Part shown: positions 19,048 to 27,672 of the stretch, piece after piece
How the letters are laid out: each line of letters starts with the position of its first letter
Position numbering within the stretch: the first letter of the stretch is position 1
DNA from: Stramenopiles sp. TOSAG23-3
Taxonomy: Eukaryota > Sar
Length of the DNA: 44,647 nt
Reading direction: 5' to 3'
Assembly: GCA_900128585.1 (NCBI GenBank)
Contig: LT642173.1
Span: 1 to 44,647, forward strand
The notes under the pieces: model-generated
The model's input: the letters and a program-made list of their open reading frames with translations, nothing else
Databases searched by the model: none
Told to the model about the DNA's origin: nothing
Translations under genes and position numbers: made by a program

Positions 19048-20344
19048 CTATTTCAAATGTAAGCATGAGTTTTAGGGTCTGTAAGTTGTTCTGGCGTGCC
19101 TCTTGGCAAAGTTCTGACATCTTAACAATTCGTTTCTAATACGATTTGACTGTGGTCGCTCATTCAAACTCACTAACTATCGCAGGGGTGTTCAATTATT
19201 GCATTCCCAATGCAAAGCAAGCAACGCAGCATTATATTTATTATTAAAAATATAATAATAATTTCTATTTATTATTGTTGTTTTAGCAAGGGGGGATAAC
19301 AGGGCTATACCAACATAAAGTGGAAAAATGATGCAAGCGGCCACAGAGCAACAGTTCATAGTATTCAATAATGAGAGTCTGGTGCTATATTGATAGTAGA
19401 ATATTTCTAAATAGAAATAGAATAGGCCTTGATTGTTATGTTTTTATTATTATATACACAGTAGTTATCACAGCCAGCCTTGTCTTAAATTGAAGTGGAT
19501 TTGTTTTTTAACGGAATTACCTATTATATAGCCTACCTAACCTCTGAGGACATAATAATAAAGGAAGGAAGAAAATCTCAGAAAGAAAATCATACCGCGA
19601 AACGATGATCGATCCAATGCTGTGTAAGCCAACAAGGAAAATTTGCATCGTTGTGTTTTTAAACCAGCAGACATTTGCGCGTACTCATAAATAGCTTAGA
19701 GTACAACAAGCAAAACGGCCCTCAACTTTACAGTCGATCAAATTGTTTAAATTGTTAGTAATACCCGTTGGAGAATCGATGAAAGAAAGGGAGTTGCATC
19801 GCTGTTCCAGCCTAGTCGTCTAGAAAAATATTTAAAAAGTGTCCTAAAATATAATAAATGGCCGCCCCCGCTTTCCCCGGTTTTTTATTTATTAAATAAT
19901 TACTTATAAAAGCTTAACAGCCGGCCAATTTTCTTTTTTTTGTTATAAATAATATAATAGTGAATATATATAGTCGTCGTCTATTCTTCTTTTTTTAATT
20001 CCAAGTTGGGGTTAGCACTACCCTAACCCTAATTTGGGTACGTACCTATCTCTTTCGTACGAGCGTGTAATAATAATGTACCGTACCGTATATGGTCCTG
20101 CGTCCTGTAAACCGACTGCTCCTTTCGTTTCTTTTCCCTTCGTGTATGTGTCTTATAAGAAACTCCACGGTGTAACAATTTTTAATCTTAAATTTTAATA
20201 AAAAGATGCGCTGTTATTTAATAGGTCGCATTTCGTAAAAAAAACTCTAAGACAAGCTAAGTTGTAATGCGTCGTGAAATAGGAATGGGCACTAAACACA
20301 AATTTTGTTTTTTATTCATCTAATTTTACTTAAATAACAGCCAA
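19048..20344. other. Intergenic spacer between IML1 3' end and dynein 5' end
   Basis: This 1.3 kb AT-rich spacer separates two minus-strand genes, so it must hold the dynein promoter and the IML1 3' UTR. No coding potential is convincing. It contains a telomere-like CCCTAACCCTAA at 20021-20032, short ATT runs near 19230-19275, and two solo arms of the repeat family (about 19896-19941 and 20321-20347), both sense relative to IML1. Confidence 0.6.
19896..19941 (-). repeat. Solo terminal arm of the repeat family, degenerate (copy C)
   Basis: It reads AATAATTACTTAtaaaagcTTAACAGCcggCCAATTTTCTT when lower case marks bases absent from the consensus. No inverted partner is visible in the spacer. It is sense-oriented relative to IML1, about 400 nt past its stop codon. 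Confidence 0.45.
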
Positions 20345-20347
20345 TTA
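20321..20347 (-). repeat. Solo terminal arm overlapping the IML1 stop codon (copy D)
   Basis: ACTTAAATAACAGCCAAT matches the inner part of the family arm; the outer ACAAGAAA part is missing. The 22-nt segment 20323-20344 is bracketed by two perfect copies of TTATTCATCTA (20312-20322 and 20345-20355). The second copy encodes the IML1 C-terminus and stop on the minus strand. Confidence 0.55.
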
Positions 20348-23300
20348 TTCATCTATGGGCGCCCCCTTTTTTGTGGCCTCCAAATGCGCCGTGGAAATGA
20401 TGGACCTCACTTCGCTGTACGCAAATCTTGTAGCTTCACAAAACTGCTTAAATTCCATGAACTGAGAATCGGCACGAACCCAGCTTTCCCTTCGCTCCAC
20501 TAATCGATTTGGAATCCACAGAATCCCATCCTCGACGATTCGTAAAAATACATCGCCCGATTTGTGCAAGTACTGTCGCCCGCCCCACCCACGACGGTGC
20601 CCCGACTGGGCATTTTGTACATTGGGCAATGCGGCACGGTTGCCAAGATGGTGGATTCGAAAAACATCCAACTGTAACGTGGAACAGCCTAGGATAAATC
20701 CCATCGGTTCGTCGACTACGTAGCTTTGACTGGAAGGACCACGGCGAGTCACTACATCGCTTTCAATCAAAAATTCGAACCTGGTCAGTAATGCATCCTG
20801 GATGAGCAGATTCAGGCGCATTTGCTTGCGCAAAGGAAGCGGTATTAACAGCGGCTGGCTGAACGGGTGCAGATAAGGAGGCTGCCTTGGGTGAGTATAT
20901 TCTGGCACCTGAAACATCTCCAAACTCAACCGCCGCATCTGCCTATATATGCTTTTGATGAACGTGCTAACAGTCTTGCCGGCACACACTACAAAGTGGA
21001 TGGACAAATGGAAATACCTTTCGGGGTAAAATAAAGAGTCGTACTCCAGCAGAATCCATTCATTGCGGCCGACACTACCCCCCTTCAAATTTATTTTGAT
21101 TGTTCTAGAATCAGGGCGGCGGCGACGGCGGCGTGAAGTCCCTGGTTCTGCGGGGAGTGTAGGCGTTAGAAGAGCCCCTGAATCGGTGTCGATGCCCGGC
21201 ATACGAACAACTTCAACTTCAAACGGATCCGAGTCTTCCCCAGCGTTTTTCTCCAGCCATGCGCACAGCTCGTTAAATTTGTCAATCCTTTCTTGCTCCA
21301 TCGCGCCCGTGGCATCTTGCCGCTGCATAAACTCCGATCTTAACTGATCGTCACTCTTATTCAAGGCGGATTGAGGGTTCAACCACGGAACACACATAGA
21401 CGCATCTACACCCTTGTGTTCCTGCGTTCCATTGCCTGACTCTCGAAGTTTTGAGTCCAGCGCAAGGGGGCACAGCACAAACCTCACCCGGCGATCCCGG
21501 ATAGAAGACGGCAAATCTGAAAAATATCCACTGACTACTTGGTCTAAATAGTTCCAGTTTGTCGGGGTTGCACGCTCAAACTCTTGGTGGTGGCTTGCTA
21601 TATCATTGACAGCAGGTTCCCACAATGAAAAGTGGTACCCTAGCTTGGAAACTTCTGCCGCATCATCCTTGTATTTGTGCTTGAATATTTCAATGAAAAT
21701 ATTGTTCAACTGCGAGTCAAGGCTCAGCTTGTGTATGGTGTGGCCTAAACTGAGCGTGTACTTTAACCCCTTCTCCGAGGTTTCAACCGCACCGTCTGAC
21801 GCGACGACAATTTGGAACTCTTGCTGCAACCGCTGGCACACCATTTCGATTATTAACTCCTCGTGTGAGCTTTCCGAAGTCGGATCTATTGACACGGTGT
21901 AATTGCTCGTGTTATATTTTTCTGAATCTTTATGCTCCTTGGGGTAGTAATCTGTTGTTATGGGAAGAATCGCGGGCTGGCACAGCGACAGCCAGTCTAT
22001 ACTAAACGTGTCATCGGCCAGGTGCCCCGACCCACGCATTGCATCGAAAGCTTTTGCATATATGTGTCGCCAGCGCCGCCGGCTGATTGTAAACTTTTCA
22101 AGTAACTTTTGGTCTTTCTGGTACTTTCGGTTGAAGGGGTGAAGCATATTATTTTTCTTCGCAAACCGTACGGAACGCCTGTTGAAAGATGACATCCCCC
22201 CGTGGCTAAACCGTCGCGGAGAACGCGGAGGAGTAGAACCAGGCTTTGGGGAAATACTACGCTTTGGGGAAATACTCTGCTTTGGAGACATTGACAGCCG
22301 TTCGCTGCCTTCACTGCTTGGGGGCGAGCCGACGGATGAAAATGCACCGCGGCCTTCTGCTGGGCTTGTACCGTACACTTCGAACTCCCCAACCTCAGAC
22401 ATTCCTGGGAGCAATGGGTTGTTCTGGCGGCGATGCAGGAGCATTTTGCGAGGGGAAGACGTCTGGGTGGTGGATGTCCACACATGTTTCAGTTTCATCG
22501 GTGGCTTTCCTTCCAGTTGTGGTCTAAATGTGTCATACACCGCTCCTTTTGTTGGTACATCAATTGCTCCAGTCTTCAACTCCTGGCTAAAGCGGGGGTT
22601 GCGACGCATGTACGACTTTGAGTCGTAGCTGCTGCTCAGGACAATGTTGCCGGTCGTGCTTTTGTCCAAATGCACTTGCCCCGCAGTGCGCTTGGCTGGG
22701 ATCTCCTTGGCTAATGTTGACAGGCCCAGGGTCGATTGGCTCGCAACCATCCCCCTCACGCCTTGAAATGGCCTCCGCTGCCTTTGTCGCCCCCCCGATT
22801 TGTCATGCTTTTCGGACAAGCTGCTCATTATGCCCGAGCTGGGGTTTGGGTTGTGGCTGGTAGACCGTCTGTAAATGCTTCGCTCTGACTTCTTCCTATC
22901 ACGGCTGCTCGGTTTCGCTTTCGAGTCCGACGAGGGTGGAAGGGAAAACGACCGGCTTCCGATGCTTTGGGAACTTGAATACATCGAGGAGCTATTAAAT
23001 AGCGACATATCGTGCCCGTTGTAGTCTTCACGATTTCGAAGGGTTATTGTGTCCGTCGAGTTGGAGGAGTGCATCGGAAGCAGGGCCGATGATGCAGAAG
23101 AATTACTGCCAGAACGCATCAGGCCTCCCATACTAATGGGGCGAGGCATGACGCCATGGGCCCGCAGCTGCCACGCTTTCTCTGCCAAATTTTCTCGCGA
23201 CTCGACACGCTGTAAGCCCAATTGGTCGGACGGCGGCCCACCATTCAATGCCGTGGACAAGGACGACGTCCGCGGCGATGCAGGGATAGTTATTGTTTTG

Positions 23301-25015
23301 AATTCCAGTTCATCGTCGTCGTCGCTGCTGTTCGAATTGGCAGTGCTCTCCAGGTTACCGTTGTTGAACTGTTTTGGCCCCTTTACGGGGGACCCTTTCC
23401 TCGGGCTTGAAATCCTAGCGTTCGCTTCTTCAAACCCAGGTTTGCCTCGCTTCAAACTCTCGGTTGCGTTGGACGTAAGGATGACCCTAAGCGCATGCGG
23501 AAGGTCGTCGTAGGCATTGTTAACATTATAAGTATCGACGGAGGCGCCCCGAGAAGAGACACTGCCCGGCAATAACTCAATCATCCTGTAGGCGGGCAAG
23601 GCTGCAAATTTGTCGTGGAGAGGGGAAGGGTCAAAGGGAAAGCATATTCTAAGCCAATGGGGAATATTGTAAAACATTTTGTTGTCATCGTTCCTAGCGA
23701 TTCTTTCTGAGTCCAACTCAGGGTTAAAGAGGAGCAATGGAACAGTATGAAAGGGGCGGGTCGTCAACGATATCAGGTCTATTCCTACGCCGTTATTAAC
23801 GAGTCGCCTCTTGGTGAGCAGGACCAGGTGCCTGTCGACCCGGAACACTCCAGTGCCCGCTGTGATTAGCACAACGGACTGGCCGGTTCGGGCCAAGTCC
23901 CTGTCCATATGATGCTTTTCGAACACATTCAGCGTTAAATTTAGAGCCTCCAAGACGTTTCCCGAAGCCGCAGAGCTCGGGAGTCCCACCAACTCCTTCC
24001 CGTCCAGCTGTTTGGCATGTGCCGTTTCGGGTTTGGAAGGCGGGACCGAACTTCCGCCCGTGGAGGCAGAGTTGTCCTCACTATTGTCTTTGGGCAGCGA
24101 TGGACACTTCCAGTTGGCAACACTGGCGAACGTCAAAACTGCCCGTTTCAATCGTATAATCAAGGACGACCAGTCGGACAAACATTCATTCTCGACAACT
24201 GTCTGAAATACATCCTCGTAAATTCTTCCGTCGCTGCTGACATTGATGGAGTTCCTTCGTTTCCCGCTTATCAGCTGCCCGATAAACGCAGATGGCTTTT
24301 GTGTCGTGTTCGTGTGATAGTACGTTCGGCCGAAAAAAACCACCGTAAGTGAATGGTGGGCGTCCAGCTTTTGCCATCGTTCGAAGCATTCTTTCGAGAA
24401 GCGGTGGATGGCCTTCTCGTAGTACAGCTCCGCGTCGTTTGCGCACGCAAACATTTCCTTGCTCATTTGAAAACACCAGATGATCCGGGCAGACCTGGAA
24501 CGGAACACAAATTTGGTGAACGGTCGGACCAGCCCGCACCCTATGGTACGCCCATTAATTAACAACTTGCTCACTTTGGCGCGGTAGCCCAAAATGGACA
24601 GCCTCTGCGACACGTACACGCATTTATTCGTAAGGGCCTGCTGCATTCTCCATATGTCACTGCGGGAGAGGTATTGGTCCTTGAAGTGCACGTGCACAAA
24701 ATCCAACCCGACGTTTTTTGGATCGGCAGCTTCGATTACCACTTCTTGGTGGCTAAACAGTTGGAACTCGGAGGCGATGGCCTTTGCAATGCTGATCTGG
24801 AGGCTTCCTTTTTGCTCCTCTAACTTTTCTACGCGAAGTACCAGCCGTTTTTCGTCCGGCCTTTGGGGAGGATAAATGTCCAACAGGTCCCCAACTTTTA
24901 CAAAGGGGAAAGCCTCCGGATTGACCACCAAATCCTCCGTGCTAAAATTTATACCATGAACACTAAGGACAGCCTTCTTCGGGGCGATTTCGTCTTGCGG
25001 CTGTCGAGGATCCAT
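20345..25015 (-). CDS. IML1: Iml1/DEPDC5-like GATOR1 subunit, apparently without a DEP domain
   Basis: 1556 aa. The N-terminal ~330 residues follow the Iml1/DEPDC5 pattern: an opening beta domain with LVVNPEAFPFVKVGDLLDIYP, then the structural core with FKDQYLSRSDIWRMQQAL, CVYVSQRL and VFRSRSARIIWCFQMSKEM. A vWA-like region follows (SVVLITAGTGVFRVDRHL, then GIDLISLTTRPFHTVPLL). Residues ~500-960 are Ser/Pro-rich and probably disordered. The C-terminal region is again family-like (GRNEWILLEYDSLF, then FHLSIHFVV, then QYLHKSGDVFLRIVEDGILW). In this family the complex is the GTPase-activating complex for Rag GTPases, restraining TORC1 at lysosomes or vacuoles when amino acids are low; Iml1 anchors Npr2/Npr3. 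The DEP domain that should precede the NEW(I/V)xLxYD segment is not recognisable; an Arg run (RRRRRRPDSR) sits there instead. The start MDPRQPQ at 25015 precedes the conserved region by ~25 residues. Confidence 0.85.
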   Translation of the reverse strand: MDPRQPQDEIAPKKAVLSVHGINFSTEDLVVNPEAFPFVKVGDLLDIYPPQRPDEKRLVLRVEKLEEQKGSLQISIAKAIASEFQLFSHQEVVIEAADPKNVGLDFVHVHFKDQYLSRSDIWRMQQALTNKCVYVSQRLSILGYRAKVSKLLINGRTIGCGLVRPFTKFVFRSRSARIIWCFQMSKEMFACANDAELYYEKAIHRFSKECFERWQKLDAHHSLTVVFFGRTYYHTNTTQKPSAFIGQLISGKRRNSINVSSDGRIYEDVFQTVVENECLSDWSSLIIRLKRAVLTFASVANWKCPSLPKDNSEDNSASTGGSSVPPSKPETAHAKQLDGKELVGLPSSAASGNVLEALNLTLNVFEKHHMDRDLARTGQSVVLITAGTGVFRVDRHLVLLTKRRLVNNGVGIDLISLTTRPFHTVPLLLFNPELDSERIARNDDNKMFYNIPHWLRICFPFDPSPLHDKFAALPAYRMIELLPGSVSSRGASVDTYNVNNAYDDLPHALRVILTSNATESLKRGKPGFEEANARISSPRKGSPVKGPKQFNNGNLESTANSNSSDDDDELEFKTITIPASPRTSSLSTALNGGPPSDQLGLQRVESRENLAEKAWQLRAHGVMPRPISMGGLMRSGSNSSASSALLPMHSSNSTDTITLRNREDYNGHDMSLFNSSSMYSSSQSIGSRSFSLPPSSDSKAKPSSRDRKKSERSIYRRSTSHNPNPSSGIMSSLSEKHDKSGGRQRQRRPFQGVRGMVASQSTLGLSTLAKEIPAKRTAGQVHLDKSTTGNIVLSSSYDSKSYMRRNPRFSQELKTGAIDVPTKGAVYDTFRPQLEGKPPMKLKHVWTSTTQTSSPRKMLLHRRQNNPLLPGMSEVGEFEVYGTSPAEGRGAFSSVGSPPSSEGSERLSMSPKQSISPKRSISPKPGSTPPRSPRRFSHGGMSSFNRRSVRFAKKNNMLHPFNRKYQKDQKLLEKFTISRRRWRHIYAKAFDAMRGSGHLADDTFSIDWLSLCQPAILPITTDYYPKEHKDSEKYNTSNYTVSIDPTSESSHEELIIEMVCQRLQQEFQIVVASDGAVETSEKGLKYTLSLGHTIHKLSLDSQLNNIFIEIFKHKYKDDAAEVSKLGYHFSLWEPAVNDIASHHQEFERATPTNWNYLDQVVSGYFSDLPSSIRDRRVRFVLCPLALDSKLRESGNGTQEHKGVDASMCVPWLNPQSALNKSDDQLRSEFMQRQDATGAMEQERIDKFNELCAWLEKNAGEDSDPFEVEVVRMPGIDTDSGALLTPTLPAEPGTSRRRRRRPDSRTIKINLKGGSVGRNEWILLEYDSLFYPERYFHLSIHFVVCAGKTVSTFIKSIYRQMRRLSLEMFQVPEYTHPRQPPYLHPFSQPLLIPLPLRKQMRLNLLIQDALLTRFEFLIESDVVTRRGPSSQSYVVDEPMGFILGCSTLQLDVFRIHHLGNRAALPNVQNAQSGHRRGWGGRQYLHKSGDVFLRIVEDGILWIPNRLVERRESWVRADSQFMEFKQFCEATRFAYSEVRSIISTAHLEATKKGAPIDE

Positions 25016-25876
25016 TCAAAAAGATAAATCGAAGGTGACTGCCGTACGGGCCCAAGCGCCGTCTGCAGGGCAGTGGTGTTATCTCCCGTTCGCACTCAAG
25101 GGTCTACGCTCGCATGCCGTTGTCACACAGAGCGCCCGTCCTTTCCGCTCCCAGCGATAATATATATGGTTGGTTTCTCCAATAACCGTACGCGAAGTCT
25201 AATGATGCCTTCTAAACCATTGCACAATTTTTCCCCTTAAATTTTTGCTGCTACTAAATCCAGTCGGCACAAATATAGAAATCTACATATGTATATATTT
25301 TTTAAATTTTTATATATAAAAAGTATATTAATTATTAGTCGTTCCTAGAAGATAGATATAGATTATTTATAATAATAATAATAATTAAAAAAAAAAGATA
25401 CTACTCTTCTTCTTCGTTCTTCTTCTTTTTTAATATAAATTATATTATTATTATTATTGGAAGGAATAATAATACAGAGAGGTAGAAGGGAACCCGACAA
25501 AATACTAAATAAACAAAAGTAGTATTATCCTTAATAATTGTGGCTAAGTTTATCCAGCCTTAACTAATGGTTAGGGTTAGGGTTAATAATTAATGTCGTC
25601 CACAACGTCCACACAACCCACCACAACGTCCAATAATAATCATAATATAAAAAAATTGAGTATTCAACAAAACAACACTCTCTCCTCAACACAATAATAA
25701 TAATAAATAATAATAATAATCCACTCTTCTTATTTTGGGATTTATTATTATTACAAGTTCGTATGTGTGTGTGCATATAATATATATCGTACATATAATT
25801 TATGTAATAAAACATAGAAGAAAGAGAATACGGAGTGAGTGTTAACATTTCGTTTGGCATTAGCAGGTAGGCACAT
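25016..25876. promoter_or_regulatory. Divergent intergenic region (IML1 / MYND gene)
   Basis: This AT-rich spacer lies between two divergent starts. It has (AAT)n runs near 25365-25390 and 25440-25460, a TTC-rich tract at 25400-25431, and a telomere-like GGTTAGGGTTAGGGTTAA at 25569-25586, about 290 nt upstream of the MYND start. No coding sequence or family repeat arm is seen. Confidence 0.5.
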
Positions 25877-27232
25877 TTGCATATAGAAAATATGGGAAGG
25901 AAAAAGAAGAACAGTAAAAGGAATAAAAAAACAGCACCCCCTGGCGGCGGCGGTGGCGGCGGTGGCGGCGGTCCAACCACAAGTGTCCAAAAAACAGCAG
26001 TGCAACGACTAATGGACGGGTTGGGGTATCAGTCGGACAAGACTGTCGCAGCGTACCAAGGCATGTCTGTGCTAATGGGGATGATCCCGGCTGCGGTGGA
26101 AGCTGTGGAGCAGTTAAACCTTGCAAATAAATATTGCGCAGCTGTAGCGATTGGGGTTTGCAAGGAAAAACTGGCGCCAGGCAAAGTGAAGCAGTGCAGT
26201 CGGTGCAACTTTTCAAGGTATTGCAAAGTTGAGTGCCAGCGCAAGCATTGGCCAGAGCACAAGAAATTTTGCGTTGGTCTAGCAGGACGAAAAACTGCTC
26301 TGGCAGAATCTGTGCTGGCGCAGTGGCCAGACGCCAATGTAGCTGCACTTTCGGAAGCAGCCGAGCTGGCGCTCCACTCTTCGTCGCACCACCCGGCCGG
26401 TGCCAAAGTGGTTATTTCGTTTATTTTCGATTTTAGTGAAAAATACGAAGGCTTCTTTCCCCGGGTTCAGATCATCTGCGATACGTTCAACCGAATGTTT
26501 GGTAGGCAAGGGATGACACCGAGCGTGTACGTAAGTTTGGAGAAGGCACTGGGATGCTACAAGAAGAATCAAAGTTGCCGGGAGGCCCATTTAGAGCAGG
26601 AAAGAAAACGTCAAGAGAACATGAAGGCTGTGCAGGACCTGTGCCAGGAGATTCACACCAATCTTCTTCCACTGATCCAGGGAATTGGTTTAGCAAGGGT
26701 AGGGACGTCTAAACAGTTTCACAGAACGAACTCGGAGATGCTGAATTATTTGCTGAAACAGTGCACTGATTCTGATTATTTTTGCGTAGACAAGCCCTAC
26801 GAAAACATCCCCATCTACTTGGCCTGTACAAGCGAGTGCATTGCAGCCTTCAAGTTCGACTCGCCGTTCGGGAAATCGGTGGTTTTGGAAGAGACCGTTA
26901 CGAAGCTGGACAAATTATTTGAATTGGTCCGGAAAGCGTTTGTCGATTACGAAAAGGCGTACGATGTAGATCATACAGCGCCAATCGCTGCGAGTGACGA
27001 TGAGTTGTTGAAAGAAGCACGTTTGCGCTCCTCTTACACAATCAAAATGAGAACGGAAATGAACAAATCAGCAGAAAAATACAGCGGCGTTGGTGAATGG
27101 AGGCCGAATGCTTTGGGCGAGCGATTATTTGAAAATACCTATGGATTACAGCGGCTAGGAAAAGGTTTGCCCGTTTTGCCTATGGACGACAGCCAGACAA
27201 AGAAGAACTACGATGTTGTGATGGTGCAATAA
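25877..27232 (+). CDS. MYND-type zinc-finger protein
   Basis: 451 aa. The N-terminus is basic (GRKKKNSKRNKK), then comes a ten-residue glycine run (GGN codons, 25943-25972). Residues ~84-130 carry a MYND finger: the second half is canonical, CSRC-x4-YCKVECQRKHWPEHKKFC, with the family C-x2-C-x4-YC-x3-CQ-x3-W-x2-H-x3-C. The first half is unusual, having C-x7-C instead of C-x2-C. MYND fingers bind proline-rich peptides and recruit partners such as co-repressors or methyltransferase targets; no SET domain is present. The remainder is mostly alpha-helical with no recognised domain. Start codons at 25877 or 25892 (MGRKKK) are both plausible. It converges on the secreted-protein gene, with a repeat cluster in between. 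Confidence 0.8.
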   Translation: MHIENMGRKKKNSKRNKKTAPPGGGGGGGGGGPTTSVQKTAVQRLMDGLGYQSDKTVAAYQGMSVLMGMIPAAVEAVEQLNLANKYCAAVAIGVCKEKLAPGKVKQCSRCNFSRYCKVECQRKHWPEHKKFCVGLAGRKTALAESVLAQWPDANVAALSEAAELALHSSSHHPAGAKVVISFIFDFSEKYEGFFPRVQIICDTFNRMFGRQGMTPSVYVSLEKALGCYKKNQSCREAHLEQERKRQENMKAVQDLCQEIHTNLLPLIQGIGLARVGTSKQFHRTNSEMLNYLLKQCTDSDYFCVDKPYENIPIYLACTSECIAAFKFDSPFGKSVVLEETVTKLDKLFELVRKAFVDYEKAYDVDHTAPIAASDDELLKEARLRSSYTIKMRTEMNKSAEKYSGVGEWRPNALGERLFENTYGLQRLGKGLPVLPMDDSQTKKNYDVVMVQ

Positions 27233-27302
27233 GCTTACGCGAGGTATGTACAAGGCAAACATTTCCTCTTTATCGAACGATCCATGTACACTATCGTCAA
27301 GT

Positions 27303-27391
27303 TATCATATTTACTTAAACAGCAGCCAATTTTCTTGTTTTATTTAATTGAAACTAGAAAATTGGCTGTTATTTGAGTATGATAATTAAAA
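27303..27391. repeat. Long imperfect palindrome made of two family arms back to back (copy E)
   Basis: A right-type arm (27303-27341) is followed after a 9-nt AT-rich loop by a left-type arm (27351-27391), with the outer ends facing each other. Pairing includes TTATCATA at both far ends and CAGCCAATTTTCT in the stem, so about 35-38 bp could form a hairpin. The left-type arm starts the element ending near 27566. Confidence 0.6.
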
Positions 27392-27566
27392 TCAATGTAC
27401 TGCGAACTGAAATCTAGATTTGGACATTCTAGGTTTGCATTCCTTCATGAACTGCGAACTTAACTATCATTCTTAGATGTACTCCATTGATGATCTGAAT
27501 CAGCAGTAGATGATGGATTAAAATTTATTTATTATAATTTTAATTACTTAAAAATAACAGCCAAGA
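27351..27566. mobile_element. MITE-like element, copy E/F
   Basis: The left arm is at 27351-27391 and the right arm at 27538-27566 (missing the outer TTTTCTTG). Inside are TGTACTGCGAA (27397-27407), TTCATGAACTGCGAACTT (27444-27461), and the segment 27462-27520, which matches 3567-3600 in inverted orientation and 43055-43090 in the same orientation. On the minus strand that segment reads DSDHQWSTSKNDS and a stop. The inner segment is inverted relative to the arms when compared with the 3304-3640 copy, indicating rearrangement. Confidence 0.5.
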
Positions 27567-27607
27567 ACCACAAGTTAGGATTAGGGTATGAGGAAGCTAA
27601 ATTTAAT

Positions 27608-27646
27608 AATTATTACTTAAATAACACAGCCAATTTTCTGTTTTTA
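27608..27646 (-). repeat. Solo terminal arm (copy G) downstream of the secreted-protein gene
   Basis: ATTACTTAAATAACACAGCC then AATTTTCTGTTTTT, with one AC insertion relative to consensus. It starts about 27 nt past the stop of the minus-strand gene, in sense orientation to it. Confidence 0.55.
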
Positions 27647-27672
27647 TATATATATTATTTATTTATTTTAAT

